NCBI GenBank assembly: GCA_039818985.1 | Contig: JBCBSU010000002.1 | Location: 1 to 64,000, forward strand | DNA length: 64,000 nucleotides | Direction: 5' to 3' | Origin: Pseudomonadota bacterium | GTDB lineage: Bacteria > Pseudomonadota > Alphaproteobacteria > Sphingomonadales > Sphingomonadaceae | In this document: piece by piece, positions 55,045 to 63,849 of the stretch | Layout of the letters: each line of letters starts with the position of its first letter | Position numbering within the stretch: the first letter of the stretch is position 1 | Program-made: the position numbers and the translations under genes | Notes under the pieces: generated by a model | What the model was told of the DNA's origin: nothing | Databases searched by the model: none | Seen by the model: the letters and a program-made list of their open reading frames with translations, nothing else

Positions 55045-55854
55045 ATGGCGAAGACAATCCTGATAGCATCCGATCTGACCGCGCGCAGCGACCGACCATT
55101 CCTGCGCGCCGCCATGCTGGCGGAGGAATGGGACGCGCAGCGCGCTGTGCTGTTCGCCAATGCCGACAAGTCACGCGTCGACCAGGACAGTGTCGAGAAA
55201 CAGCTCAAGCGCAGCTATGGCGCCGACATGGATGCCTGTTCGGTGGTGGTGGCCCATGGCAAGGTTCCCGAGACCATCGCCAAGACTGCCAGGGGCCTCG
55301 ATGCCGATATCATCGTTGTCGGCGCGGCGCGGCATAATAATGTCACCGATTTCTTTCTCGGTACCGCAGTCGACTATGTCGTGCGCCGCGCCGAGGCACC
55401 GGTGCTGGTAGTCAAGGAACGGGCGCATCACACCTACCGCAAGATCATGGTCGCGGTGGACTTTTCCGAATCATCGAAAAACGCGGTGCAAACCGCACTC
55501 ACCCTGTTCCCCAAGGCGCATATCACCCTCGCCCATGCCTTTCATGTTGCCTATTCGGCCTGGCTCAAATCCGACGGCGTTTCCGATGAGATGCGCGGCG
55601 ATGCCGAGCGCGAGATGCAGCAGTTTCTGGACGATCTCGAGCTGACCGAGACCGACCGGGCGCGCATCACCTCCGCCGTGCTCGAGGGTAATCTGCATCA
55701 GAGCATTTACGACATGCTGCTGGGCGAGGATATGGACCTGCTGGTGCTCGGTACCCATGGTCGCTCGGGCTTCACCCAGGCCACTATCGGCAGTCGCGCC
55801 AGCGAGATGCTGGGTTGGGCACCAACCGATGTGCTGATGGTTCGCGGGAAGTGA
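55045..55854 (+). CDS. tandem universal stress protein
   Basis: A 269-residue cytoplasmic protein made of two Usp domains (about 1-125 and 130-269). The second has the ATP-binding pattern G-x2-G-x9-G-S in GTHGRSGFTQATIGS. The first has a looser form, GAARHNNVTDFFLGTA, so nucleotide binding may be limited to one half. Usp proteins help survival in starvation or stress. ATG 55045 has GGAGG seven bases ahead; upstream in-frame ATG at 54946 is unlikely. No operon partner. Confidence 0.93.
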   Translation: MAKTILIASDLTARSDRPFLRAAMLAEEWDAQRAVLFANADKSRVDQDSVEKQLKRSYGADMDACSVVVAHGKVPETIAKTARGLDADIIVVGAARHNNVTDFFLGTAVDYVVRRAEAPVLVVKERAHHTYRKIMVAVDFSESSKNAVQTALTLFPKAHITLAHAFHVAYSAWLKSDGVSDEMRGDAEREMQQFLDDLELTETDRARITSAVLEGNLHQSIYDMLLGEDMDLLVLGTHGRSGFTQATIGSRASEMLGWAPTDVLMVRGK

Positions 55855-55983
55855 CAGGCTCCCGGCCGCTTTCTGATATTGATATCCGAACCGGGTCAGG
55901 GAAAAGACGGAATATGCACCCGGGGTTCATCCAGAAAATATCGTGAACCCGGAGCAGCAGGCATGTTCAGTTTGCAGCCGTCA

Positions 55984-56379
55984 TTAACTGAACTCTTGCG
56001 TCTTTAGAAGCGCGCCGTCCTCATCATAAACTCTCCACGTGCCTTTCTTTTTTCCGTGCTCGAACCGGCCTTCGTCCCAGAGCTGACCATTGGGATGATA
56101 ACGCTTCCATGCACCGTGCTTTTGTTCTTCATCGTCGAAACCACCCGTCGCGCGTGGTTCACCGGTTTTGTAAAACCATTGCCATTGGCCAACAATCCTT
56201 CCGTCCTTGTAGCTGCCAGAAGACTGCATCTGGCCATTATTGAGGAAGTATTTCCACGTACCTGATTTCTTTCCGCCGTCGAACTCACCCTGACAAGAAA
56301 CATGGCCGTTCTTGAAGTAGAGCTCAAACGGGCCATTTTTGGGATTGCCGTCTTCGTCGATTCCCGGGATATCTTTCAT
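55984..56379 (-). CDS. MORN-type (YwqK-like) repeat protein
   Basis: A 131-residue protein of four or five short repeats with the pattern NGxxxxxGxFxxGKxxGxWxxY: KNGHVSCQGEFDGGKKSGTW, NNGQMQSSGSYKDGRIVGQW, PNGQLWDEGRFEHGKKKGTW. The repeats form a beta-sheet surface that may bind membrane lipid or a protein. A link to toxin-antitoxin systems has been proposed for YwqK-like proteins but no toxin gene is adjacent. No signal peptide. It lies 86 bp after the VOC gene and may be part of that operon. Confidence 0.85.
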   Translation of the reverse strand: MKDIPGIDEDGNPKNGPFELYFKNGHVSCQGEFDGGKKSGTWKYFLNNGQMQSSGSYKDGRIVGQWQWFYKTGEPRATGGFDDEEQKHGAWKRYHPNGQLWDEGRFEHGKKKGTWRVYDEDGALLKTQEFS

Positions 56380-56465
56380 TCGTTTACACTCCTGGTAAAG
56401 CAGCTCCCCGGACGTCTATGAAGCGCCAAAGTTTGAAGCGCGGGATGTTGAATCATACAACACGA

Positions 56466-56852
56466 TCATAGCAGCTCCATGAGCTGGATTAGGTTGCCAC
56501 AGGTATCATCGAATACCGCAATTTTCGCACCACCGGCCTTTAGAGGCGGCTGGGTAAATCTGACGCCTTGTTCCTCAAGACGCTCCACTTCCGCAGAAAC
56601 ATCGTCCACCTGAAATGCCGTAAACGGAATGCCGTCAGCCATAAGAGCCTTCTGGTATTCACGCGTGGCAGGATGCGCATTTGGTTCCAGACAGAGTTCC
56701 ACCCCTTCGGGTTCCTCAGCCGAAACAACAGTAATCCAGCGGTGCTCGCCGACGGGAATGTCATGCTTGAGCACAAAACCCAGCGCGCCGGTGTAGAAAT
56801 CAAGAGCTTTGGCCTGATCGTCAACAGCAACACTTTTGGCGTACATTCTCAT
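56466..56852 (-). CDS. VOC (glyoxalase/dioxygenase fold) family protein
   Basis: A 128-residue cytoplasmic protein with two beta-alpha-beta-beta-beta modules. DQAKALDFYTGALGFVLKHD is the first helix-strand, and the ending GNLIQLMELL carries the metal-ligand-type position. Acidic residues GVELCLEP and the Thr/Phe motif FTAFQVDDV fit a YaeR/glyoxalase-like protein. Substrate unknown. It overlaps the ArsR gene by ATGA, so expression is coupled and likely repressed by that regulator. Confidence 0.88.
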   Translation of the reverse strand: MRMYAKSVAVDDQAKALDFYTGALGFVLKHDIPVGEHRWITVVSAEEPEGVELCLEPNAHPATREYQKALMADGIPFTAFQVDDVSAEVERLEEQGVRFTQPPLKAGGAKIAVFDDTCGNLIQLMELL

Positions 56853-57163
56853 TCTGGGCCTCCTTCAAAAAATGGCTCTAACCAGGGGTGGACCGCGTCG
56901 GTCACTGACGATGCGGTAAAAGAATGGACCTTCGACCTGCCACGCCACGAGGTCTGGATAAGTTCAGCTCGCTCCAGAGTGTTGAGATGCCGCGTAATGG
57001 CTTGACGACTTAGAGTGATCGCATGCTCCTCGAAGAGTCTTGCGCACAGCTCAAACAGAGTCTGGTCATTGCGCTTTCTCAGCTCATCGAGAATGAGTAG
57101 GCGCGTATCATCACCGAGCGCGCGAAAAACGCGACTCAGCTTCGGATCGAAGGGAACAGTCAT
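56849..57163 (-). CDS. ArsR-family transcriptional repressor
   Basis: A 104-residue winged-helix regulator: RVFRALGDDTRLLILDELRK, then ELCARLFEEHAITLSRQAITRHLNTLE with the recognition helix at about 50-65, and the wing LIQTSWRGRSKVHSF. Metal-binding cysteine pairs of classical ArsR are absent, so the ligand may be organic and related to the VOC product. It is the first gene of an arsR-VOC pair. The promoter places the transcript start at the ATG (see separate entry), and the operator lies inside that promoter, which fits autorepression. Confidence 0.88.
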   Translation of the reverse strand: MTVPFDPKLSRVFRALGDDTRLLILDELRKRNDQTLFELCARLFEEHAITLSRQAITRHLNTLERAELIQTSWRGRSKVHSFTASSVTDAVHPWLEPFFEGGPE

Positions 57164-57170
57164 GGATTAC

Positions 57171-57198
57171 ATTATGCAATGAAAGTGTTGCATGTCAA
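57171..57198 (-). promoter_or_regulatory. promoter of the arsR-VOC pair, leaderless
   Basis: TTGACA (57198-57193, perfect -35) and CATAAT (57176-57171, five of six) with a 16-bp spacer. The -10 ends seven bases before the ATG at 57163, so the transcript should start on or next to the start codon and lack a 5' leader. Confidence 0.6.
57175..57192. promoter_or_regulatory. probable ArsR operator
   Basis: An inverted repeat TGCAA-N8-TTGCA sits in the spacer between -35 and -10 of the arsR promoter, the usual place for autorepression by ArsR-type dimers. Confidence 0.55.
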
Positions 57199-57442
57199 AC
57201 TGTCTTTCCTGTTACACCAGCCTCTTTGAGAGCAAAGGACTGAGCGAGCAGACATTTCGGACACAGCCTGATTTTCCCGTTCTTACCAGCGCCCGCTCGA
57301 TCCGGCACTTACCGATGTGCTGACGGTGCGCGGACAGTAACAGCGCCAGACCTTTCGCAAGATCGCTTGCATAGTTTCCGTTGCAAAGCGGCATGTTATC
57401 GCACAATCTCCGAAAACCATATCGGTAATTTCGGGGTTTCCC

Positions 57443-59488
57443 ATGCAACGACTTTTGACCTTCGCCATTCTGTTTATGGGCCTTGTTGCCGCTGCAAAAG
57501 CTCAGGAGGCGCCACGCCTGTTTACGTCGGAGGATGTGTTCGAACTGGAATGGGCCGACGATCCCCGGATTTCGCCGGATGGGCAGCAGGCGCTATATCT
57601 GCGCCGGTTCAACGACATCATGACCGATCGCACACTGGCGCATGTGTGGCTGGTCAATCTGGACGGCAGCGGACACCAGCCATTGCTGGCCGATGGCGGC
57701 TCCTACCGCTCACCGCGCTGGTCCCCCGATGGCACACGCATCGCCTATATGAAGCGCGTCGACGGTCGAACCGGCCTCTATGTCCATTATCTGGGTTCGG
57801 GGCGCGATGCGCTGCTGGGCAGTTTTGCCGAAGCACCGCGCGACCTTGGCTGGTCTCCCGACGGCAGGCTGCTGGCCTTCACCATGGCGGTGAAGGCGGA
57901 CAGCAAGAAGCTGGTCAAAGCGCCCAAAAAGCCCGATGGCGCGAAATGGGCCGATCCGCCCAAGGTGATCGACCGGGCGCGCTACCGCACCAACGGCTCC
58001 GGTTTTCTGGAGCTGGCCTATGACCATATATTCGTCATCCCCGCCGAGGGCGGCACCGCGCGCCAGCTTACCAGCGGCAATTTCAATCATGATGGGCCGC
58101 TCTCCTTCACGCCGGACGGAAAAACAATTCTGTTTTCCGCCAACCGCCATGCCGGGTGGGAACTGGAAAGCCGCGAGGCGGATATTTTCTCGATCGACAT
58201 CGCCACGGCTATATTGCGCCAGCTGACCGACAGACCCGGCGTCGAGGCCAGCCCCAAAGTGTCGCCCGATGGAGGTTCCATCGCCTATCTGGGCACCAGC
58301 AATGTGCGCGACCCTTTTGTGGTCACCAATGTATTCGTGATGGATCGCTATGGCGGCAATGGCCGCAACCTGACCGAAGGTCTGGATCGCCGCACTGGTG
58401 ACCTGCACTGGCTGTCGGGCAAGGAGCTTTCATACACTTTCCAGAATCGCGGCGAGAACCATATCGGCGTGGTCGGCACCAATGGCCGCCGCCGGGTTGT
58501 GGTGGAAGGCATTGGCGGCACCACCATTGGCCGGCCCTATGTCAGCGGCACCTATGATGCCGGGCGCGGCGGCGCGCTGGTCTATACCAAGGGCAGTGCC
58601 TATCGTCCCGCCGACCTCTACGCCTATCGCAATGGCCGGGCGCAACGCCTGACTACATTGAACGAGGATCTGCTGGCGCATCGCGATCTCGGCAGGGTCG
58701 AGACATTCACCTATGCCTCATCGCTGGACGGTCTGGAAATCCAGGGCTGGATCATCACCCCGCCGGGCTATCAGCCGGGCAGCACCTATCCGCTGATCAT
58801 CGAAATCCATGGCGGCCCGCATCTTGCCTATGGCCCGCATTTCTCCGCCGAGCTGCAGCGCATGGCTGCTGCCGGCTATGTCGTGATCTATGACAATCAT
58901 CGCGGCTCAATCGGCTATGGCAGCCAATTCGCCAATCTGCTCAAGGACAAATATTCCAGCCCCGATGATTTTGCCGATCATATGTCAGCGGTCGACTGGG
59001 CCATCGACAATGGCTTTGCCGACAGGGACAATCTGTTCATCGCCGGTGGATCGGCAGGCGGAATCGCCACCGCCTATGCCGTCGGCCTGACCGACCGGTT
59101 CAACGCCGCCGTGGCCGCTAAACCGATTATCAACTGGGTATCCAAAGTACTGACAGCGGACAGCTATATCGGCCAGATCGCCAACCAGTTTCCGGGGCCG
59201 CCCTGGGAGCATCTCGACCATTATTGGCAGCGCTCACCCTTGTCGCTGGTCGGCAATGTCACCACGCCGACAATGCTGATCACCGGTGAGGCGGATTATC
59301 GCACACCGATTTCGGAGACCGAGCAATTCTATCAGGCGCTGCAGCTGCGCAAGGTGCCGACCGTGATGGTGCGTATTCCCGATGCCAATCACGGCATCGC
59401 CAGCCGCCCGTCACGGCTGAATGCCAAGACAGATTATACGCTGGCCTGGTTCGAGAAATACAAGAAGAAGCCGGAGGGTGGAGAGTAG
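57443..59488 (+). CDS. S9-family peptidase (acylaminoacyl/dipeptidyl type)
   Basis: A 681-residue exported serine peptidase. The signal peptide ends at about residue 20 (AAKA). The N-terminal beta-propeller (about 25-420) shows WD/PD40-type motifs (ISPDGQQALYLR, RWSPDGTRIAY, LGWSPDGRLLAF). The C-terminal alpha/beta-hydrolase domain (about 425-681) has the catalytic Ser in GGSAGGIATA, the Asp in TGEADYRTP and the His in PDANHGI, with oxyanion EIHGGPH. It removes short peptides or acylated residues from peptide ends, probably in the periplasm. Length is typical. It has no operon partner and is convergent with the dioxygenase gene. Confidence 0.93.
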   Translation: MQRLLTFAILFMGLVAAAKAQEAPRLFTSEDVFELEWADDPRISPDGQQALYLRRFNDIMTDRTLAHVWLVNLDGSGHQPLLADGGSYRSPRWSPDGTRIAYMKRVDGRTGLYVHYLGSGRDALLGSFAEAPRDLGWSPDGRLLAFTMAVKADSKKLVKAPKKPDGAKWADPPKVIDRARYRTNGSGFLELAYDHIFVIPAEGGTARQLTSGNFNHDGPLSFTPDGKTILFSANRHAGWELESREADIFSIDIATAILRQLTDRPGVEASPKVSPDGGSIAYLGTSNVRDPFVVTNVFVMDRYGGNGRNLTEGLDRRTGDLHWLSGKELSYTFQNRGENHIGVVGTNGRRRVVVEGIGGTTIGRPYVSGTYDAGRGGALVYTKGSAYRPADLYAYRNGRAQRLTTLNEDLLAHRDLGRVETFTYASSLDGLEIQGWIITPPGYQPGSTYPLIIEIHGGPHLAYGPHFSAELQRMAAAGYVVIYDNHRGSIGYGSQFANLLKDKYSSPDDFADHMSAVDWAIDNGFADRDNLFIAGGSAGGIATAYAVGLTDRFNAAVAAKPIINWVSKVLTADSYIGQIANQFPGPPWEHLDHYWQRSPLSLVGNVTTPTMLITGEADYRTPISETEQFYQALQLRKVPTVMVRIPDANHGIASRPSRLNAKTDYTLAWFEKYKKKPEGGE

Positions 59489-59500
59489 GTTGCTGGCAAC

Positions 59501-59520
59501 GGATCAGTCAGTCCTGATCC
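59501..59520. terminator. possible bidirectional terminator hairpin
   Basis: GGATCAG-TCAGTC-CTGATCC forms seven pairs between two convergent genes, and GCTGG/CCAGC further out could lengthen the stem. There is no T-run, so termination is only likely by position. Confidence 0.35.
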
Positions 59521-59547
59521 CACCAGCCTGTCGCCACCTTTACCCGT

Positions 59548-60744
59548 TCACAGCAGATTTGCCTGCGTCTCGTCGCGGTGCTTTTTCAGATAGCGCATAA
59601 AGGGCGTACCGCCGGTTCCGACCTCGGTATCGTTGCCCGCATGCTTGCGCCCCTGTTTGTTGATATAGCTCGCCGCATATTCGAGATGGCGCGAGCGGAA
59701 ATCCGCCACCGCCTGAATATTGGCATTATAGGCGTCGTTCAGTGCCGGTGACTGCACATGTTTGGCAAAGGGCCGCACGCCGCTGCTGGCACGGACATCA
59801 TCGATGAACCGGCGATGGCCTTTGGGGCGATAGGCATGCAATTGGTCGAGATAGGCGCGCAGCGGATCGGCGGCATGACCGACACCAAGCAGCGCATCCA
59901 TGCTCGGCACGATCGAGGATTGCGATCCGGTCTGGCCGCGAAACGCCTGCGCGGCTGAGCCGTAACGCGTCACACCCTCATAAATCACGCCATTGGGCAG
60001 CGCGGGATTGTCCTTCCAACCGTGAATATATGGTCTGACACGTTCGAAATAGATATAGGGATCGCAGCGTTCGGGCATGCGATCGAACAGCGCGTTGATC
60101 CGGGACCATGTCACCGCCGTCTGTTCCAACAGACCCTGCACTGCCTGCGGATCATCACGGTCAGCGGCTTCCATGATAGCCCCAAATCTTGCCAGAACCT
60201 GACCCGCACAGGCTTCGATGGCGACATGGACCAGCACAAACCAGGCCTCATCCTGGCCGCCGAGAAAATTCTGGATCATGCGGATATTGTCGAGTGCAAT
60301 GGGCAGTTCCGGGTCGATCAGGGTCCAGTTGTCCAGCACATAAGAGCTGTAGGTCAGCAGCGGCTGCTGCTCCAGCCGGTCCGCCAGTGCAACCATCGGC
60401 ACGGCAAGACACGCCGGCAGACGATCAATAACCGTCTCCTCGCCCCACATATAGGCCTGGACCATGAAGCTATAATGGACGGTGGCCATGCGCGCCTGCG
60501 CATCGGGAAGCTCCGCAGCGCCGGAGAGCGTTTCAGGGTCCGGAAGGTTGGCCTCCAGAAAAGCACGCACACGCCCCGAAGGCAGTACATCCGGCAGTTG
60601 CAGCGCAATCTGCGCCGCGTCCGACCACATATCGGGCAGGGTTAGCGAGAGAGGATTATAGCGGCAGAGAAAACCCCTGTCCGGGGACAAGTCATAGTCA
60701 CCCAAGGGCAGAAGTACGGGATTTGGGGCCAGCTGTTGCGACAT
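59548..60744 (-). CDS. indoleamine 2,3-dioxygenase
   Basis: A 398-residue haem enzyme of the IDO superfamily, which opens the indole ring of tryptophan to N-formylkynurenine. Markers: the N-terminal DYDLSPDRGFL, FMVQAYMWG in the small domain, the active-site loop FRGQTGSQSS with the substrate Arg, and the proximal haem His in RSRHLEYAA near residue 350. Substrate specificity within the superfamily is not certain. It is divergent from an Lrp/AsnC regulator, a common pairing that suggests control by an amino acid such as tryptophan or a product. No kynureninase or formamidase gene is in the window. Confidence 0.93.
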   Translation of the reverse strand: MSQQLAPNPVLLPLGDYDLSPDRGFLCRYNPLSLTLPDMWSDAAQIALQLPDVLPSGRVRAFLEANLPDPETLSGAAELPDAQARMATVHYSFMVQAYMWGEETVIDRLPACLAVPMVALADRLEQQPLLTYSSYVLDNWTLIDPELPIALDNIRMIQNFLGGQDEAWFVLVHVAIEACAGQVLARFGAIMEAADRDDPQAVQGLLEQTAVTWSRINALFDRMPERCDPYIYFERVRPYIHGWKDNPALPNGVIYEGVTRYGSAAQAFRGQTGSQSSIVPSMDALLGVGHAADPLRAYLDQLHAYRPKGHRRFIDDVRASSGVRPFAKHVQSPALNDAYNANIQAVADFRSRHLEYAASYINKQGRKHAGNDTEVGTGGTPFMRYLKKHRDETQANLL

Positions 60745-60789
60745 TGTAAAGCGCTCCCTGAGTCATTTCTATTGCAGCAGATTATCCCG

Positions 60790-60802
60790 ATTCTGATCGA
60801 AT
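60790..60802. promoter_or_regulatory. possible Lrp/AsnC site 1
   Basis: ATTC-TGATC-GAAT forms a short inverted repeat in the 110-bp divergent spacer, on the dioxygenase side. It shares its half sites with the palindrome at 60847. Prediction only. Confidence 0.35.
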
Positions 60803-60818
60803 TTGCTTGCAAACTGCA

Positions 60819-60848
60819 TTGCCATAAAGCCGATTATCCGCATATAAT
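60819..60848 (+). promoter_or_regulatory. promoter of the Lrp/AsnC gene, leaderless
   Basis: TTGCCA (60819-60824, five of six) and a perfect TATAAT (60843-60848) with an 18-bp spacer. The -10 ends six bases before the ATG at 60855, which places the transcript start at the start codon; no SD is present. Confidence 0.6.
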
Positions 60849-60854
60849 TCGAAT
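60847..60854. promoter_or_regulatory. possible Lrp/AsnC site 2
   Basis: A perfect eight-base palindrome, ATTCGAAT, overlaps the end of the -10 element and abuts the start codon. A bound regulator here would block its own promoter. Confidence 0.35.
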
Positions 60855-61298
60855 ATGGACGATATTGATCGCAGAATATTGCGTCTCCTTGAAAGCGATG
60901 GACGAATCAGCAACGCAAAGCTGGCCGAGCGTGTGAGCCTGTCCGCCTCGGCCTGCCTCAGACGGGTGCAGGAACTTGAACGCTCCGGTGTGATCAGGGG
61001 CTATCGCGCGGTCCTTGATCGCTCACAGCTGGGCGGCGGGATCACCGTCTTCGTAATGGTTGGCCTGTCGGCCCATCTGGCCAAGGATGCGCGCAGCTTT
61101 GAAGAAGCGATGGAAGGCGCAAGCGAAGTGCGCGAGTGCCACAATATCACCGGCTCGGTCGAATATCTGCTGCGCGTCGAAGTCGACAGCCTGAGCCGCT
61201 ACAAGACGTTCCACTCAGAAACGCTAGGCGTGCTGCCACAAGTGGCCAGCATCACCTCGCATTTCAGCCTGGGTTCCTCAAAAGACATGCGCGCTTAA
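60855..61298 (+). CDS. Lrp/AsnC family transcriptional regulator
   Basis: A 147-residue regulator: N-terminal helix-turn-helix (about 1-55: MDDIDRRILRLLESDGRISN, AKLAERVSLSASACLRRVQEL) and C-terminal RAM ligand-binding domain (about 65-140), with ITVFVMVGLSAH, EVRECHNITGSVEYLLRVEV and the final STSH-type strand. Dimers and octamers bind an amino acid. The gene is divergent from the dioxygenase gene at a distance of 110 bp, which makes the dioxygenase its likely target. Confidence 0.93.
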   Translation: MDDIDRRILRLLESDGRISNAKLAERVSLSASACLRRVQELERSGVIRGYRAVLDRSQLGGGITVFVMVGLSAHLAKDARSFEEAMEGASEVRECHNITGSVEYLLRVEVDSLSRYKTFHSETLGVLPQVASITSHFSLGSSKDMRA

Positions 61299-61333
61299 GA
61301 GCAGGGAAACCGGTCTAGAGGGTCTTGTTATGA

Positions 61334-62452
61334 CTATCGCGCGCCAACCAGATCCGCAGCCAGTTGCCGGATGTCCTTGTGGCCGGACTGGTCGAGCGCA
61401 ACCGCAACAATGGTCAGGTCGAGGCTGGGGACATGCAGCGCGTGCACGCCCCAAAAGCCACCATGCATATAGACCTGATGATTGCCGATCCTGCCGGCAA
61501 AGAGGCCAAGGCGATAGGGGCTGCCTTCCGGATGTGAAGGCGCTTGCTGCATCAGCTGCAGCGTCTCCGCCGAAGCGAATATCCGACCGTCGAACAAGGC
61601 ATCATAATAGCGCGCGGTGTCGATGACATTGCCGATCAGGCCGCCACCGCCATAGGCATCGAGACTGCCATCAAGTGCGAATGTGTCGATGCCATCGATC
61701 CATTGATGCGCTCTTGCAGCACCCTGTTCCTCGCCGGCAAGCGGCTCCCAGCGCATAGCCGCAATGCCTATAGCATCGAAACGGTTGAGCGTGCGCACCG
61801 CTTCGCCAAGCCGCATGCCGGTCACGGTCTCGATAATCTCACCGAGCAGCACATAGCCCGTATCCGAATAGTGGAAACGCTCGCCGGGTTGGCCGAGCGG
61901 ATCGGTCGCGTCAACCAGAAGCCGTATTTGTTCGGTCCTGGTCCACTGCTTGAGCGGATTGGCAAAGACCAAGGCCTTGCTCTCGTCGGTGCCGAAATGG
62001 TCATCAAGGCCGCTGGCGTGCATCAGCAGGTGGCGCACCGTAATCTTGCCCGTGTCATAGCCATCCGCTTCAAGCAGCTGCGCATGTTCGGCCGATATCA
62101 GACCGGAAATCGGCGCATCGAGATCAACCTGCCCCTGCTCGTAAAGCCGCAACACGGCAGCCGCCACAAAGGTCTTGGTCACCGAGGCAAGACGGAAAGG
62201 CGTCTGAGCGGTCATTAGCATCCCGTCCGGCGCCGCAACGCCGGAAGCAGCCGTAACCAGGCGCTCGCCATCAATCACGGCAATGGCAAATCCGGGCACA
62301 TCAGGCCGCTTCGCCTGCAGGGCATCAAGACTATATTGCAAGGCGGCGTCTGGCGAGAAACTGACGACAATATCATCACGGGAAAACGCCGGGGAAGAAC
62401 ACGCCATCAAGGCGAAAAGCAAGATGGCACGGATCAAACTCAACGGGTGCAT
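61334..62452 (-). CDS. serine hydrolase, beta-lactamase/class C PBP-like
   Basis: A 372-residue exported protein with signal peptide (about 1-24, ending PAFS) and one beta-lactamase-like domain. Active-site motifs: SxxK as SVTK, YxN-type as YSDTGY (Asp replaces Asn), and HxG as MHGGFW. The fold is that of D-alanyl-D-alanine carboxypeptidases, esterases and EstB-like enzymes, so antibiotic resistance should not be assumed. ATG 62452 is preferred because an upstream in-frame start at 62494 overlaps the aminotransferase gene, whose stop is at 62487. Confidence 0.88.
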   Translation of the reverse strand: MHPLSLIRAILLFALMACSSPAFSRDDIVVSFSPDAALQYSLDALQAKRPDVPGFAIAVIDGERLVTAASGVAAPDGMLMTAQTPFRLASVTKTFVAAAVLRLYEQGQVDLDAPISGLISAEHAQLLEADGYDTGKITVRHLLMHASGLDDHFGTDESKALVFANPLKQWTRTEQIRLLVDATDPLGQPGERFHYSDTGYVLLGEIIETVTGMRLGEAVRTLNRFDAIGIAAMRWEPLAGEEQGAARAHQWIDGIDTFALDGSLDAYGGGGLIGNVIDTARYYDALFDGRIFASAETLQLMQQAPSHPEGSPYRLGLFAGRIGNHQVYMHGGFWGVHALHVPSLDLTIVAVALDQSGHKDIRQLAADLVGAR

Positions 62453-62486
62453 TCCACTCTGCCTCATGACGCAACTATGGTTTTTA

Positions 62487-63668
62487 TTACCCATAGGCAG
62501 CCATAAACTTCTTCACATTACGCGCCGCCTGTCGCAGCCGCTGCTCATTCTCGACCAGTGCCAGGCGCACATAGCCCTCACCTTCCTCGCCAAAGCCGAC
62601 GCCGGGGGCGACCGCGACCTGGGCTTCGGCGAGCAGCTTCTTGGAAAACTCCATCGCGCCCATTTCGCGAAAGGCTTCGGGAATGGGTGCCCAGGCGAAC
62701 ATGCTGGCGGCGGGTGGCGGTATCTCCCATCCGGCGCGGCCAAAGCTTTCGACCAGCACATCACGGCGCGATTTGTAGAGAGCGCGATTGGCATCGACAT
62801 TGTCCTGCGGACCATTGAGTGCCGCCACCGCCGCCGCCTGTATCGGGGTGAAGGCGCCATAATCGAGATAGGATTTGACCCGGGTCAGGGCGTCGACCAG
62901 ATGCGGATTGCCGACGGCAAAACCCATGCGCCAGCCGGCCATGGAATAGGTTTTCGACATCGAGGTGAACTCGACCGCAACATCCTTGGCGCCTGGCACC
63001 TGCAAGATCGAAGGCGTCGGCTCATTGCCGAAATAAATCTCGGCATAGGCAAGGTCGGAGATCACCCAGAGCTCATGCTTTTTGGCAAAGGCGACAACCT
63101 CTTTGTAGAAATCGAGGTCGGCAATATAGGCGGTCGGGTTGCTGGGATAGCCCATGACCAGCACCTTGGGCTTGGGCACGCTATAGGCCATGGAATAATG
63201 CAATCGCTTGAAGAAGTCCGGCCCCGGCGCGGCGGGGATGGAGCGGATTGCGGCCCCGGCGATGATGAAACCGAAAGTGTGGATCGGATAGCTGGGATTG
63301 GGTGCGAGCACGACATCGCCCGGCGCGGTGATCGCCTGTGCCAGATTGGCCAGGCCTTCCTTGGAGCCGAGGGTGACGATGACCTCTTTTTCCGGGTCAA
63401 GATCGACATTGAAACGCCGCGCATAATAATCGGCCTGCGCCTTGCGCAGCCCCTTGATGCCCTTGGACGCCGAATAGCGATGCGCATTGGGATCATTGGC
63501 AACCTCGGTCAGCTTGTCGATAATATGCTGCGCCGGCGCGCCATCGGGATTGCCCATGCCGAGATCGATAATATCCTCGCCCCGCGCCCGCGCCGCCGCC
63601 TTCATCGCATTGACCTCGGCAAAGACATAGGGCGGCAGGCGGCGGATACGGTAAAATTCTTCGGTCAT
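62487..63668 (-). CDS. alaC: LL-aminotransferase-like enzyme, AlaC type (alanine/valine transaminase)
   Basis: A 393-residue PLP fold-type I aminotransferase. Motifs: IIDLGMGNPDG, SASKGIKGLRKAQADYY, VTLGSKEGLANL, NPSYPIHTFGF, PSNPTA with the cofactor Asn, DLAYAEIYFG and the PLP lysine in SMSKTYSMAGWRMG. It should interconvert pyruvate and alanine with a second amino donor; the MTEEFYRIRRLPPYVF opening and NPDGAPA match the AlaC group. ATG 63668 (or the adjacent GTG) matches the conserved start; upstream residues are not conserved. It shares its spacer with the divergent phaC-like gene. Confidence 0.92.
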   Translation of the reverse strand: MTEEFYRIRRLPPYVFAEVNAMKAAARARGEDIIDLGMGNPDGAPAQHIIDKLTEVANDPNAHRYSASKGIKGLRKAQADYYARRFNVDLDPEKEVIVTLGSKEGLANLAQAITAPGDVVLAPNPSYPIHTFGFIIAGAAIRSIPAAPGPDFFKRLHYSMAYSVPKPKVLVMGYPSNPTAYIADLDFYKEVVAFAKKHELWVISDLAYAEIYFGNEPTPSILQVPGAKDVAVEFTSMSKTYSMAGWRMGFAVGNPHLVDALTRVKSYLDYGAFTPIQAAAVAALNGPQDNVDANRALYKSRRDVLVESFGRAGWEIPPPAASMFAWAPIPEAFREMGAMEFSKKLLAEAQVAVAPGVGFGEEGEGYVRLALVENEQRLRQAARNVKKFMAAYG

Positions 63669-63849
63669 CACTGGGTCTCGACAGATTGGTTTATGCGCGA
63701 GGTTTGACCGATCCGACTCATGCTGTCGAGTGTTTTTCGTGCGTCTGGCGGCGCTGTTGCGTAAATATCTGTCGCGCCCGCGACAATGCTTACGCTGGCG
63801 GCTGGAAGCTGATAGACAGGGCCGGTGACACCGCCCAAAGGAGACCCCG

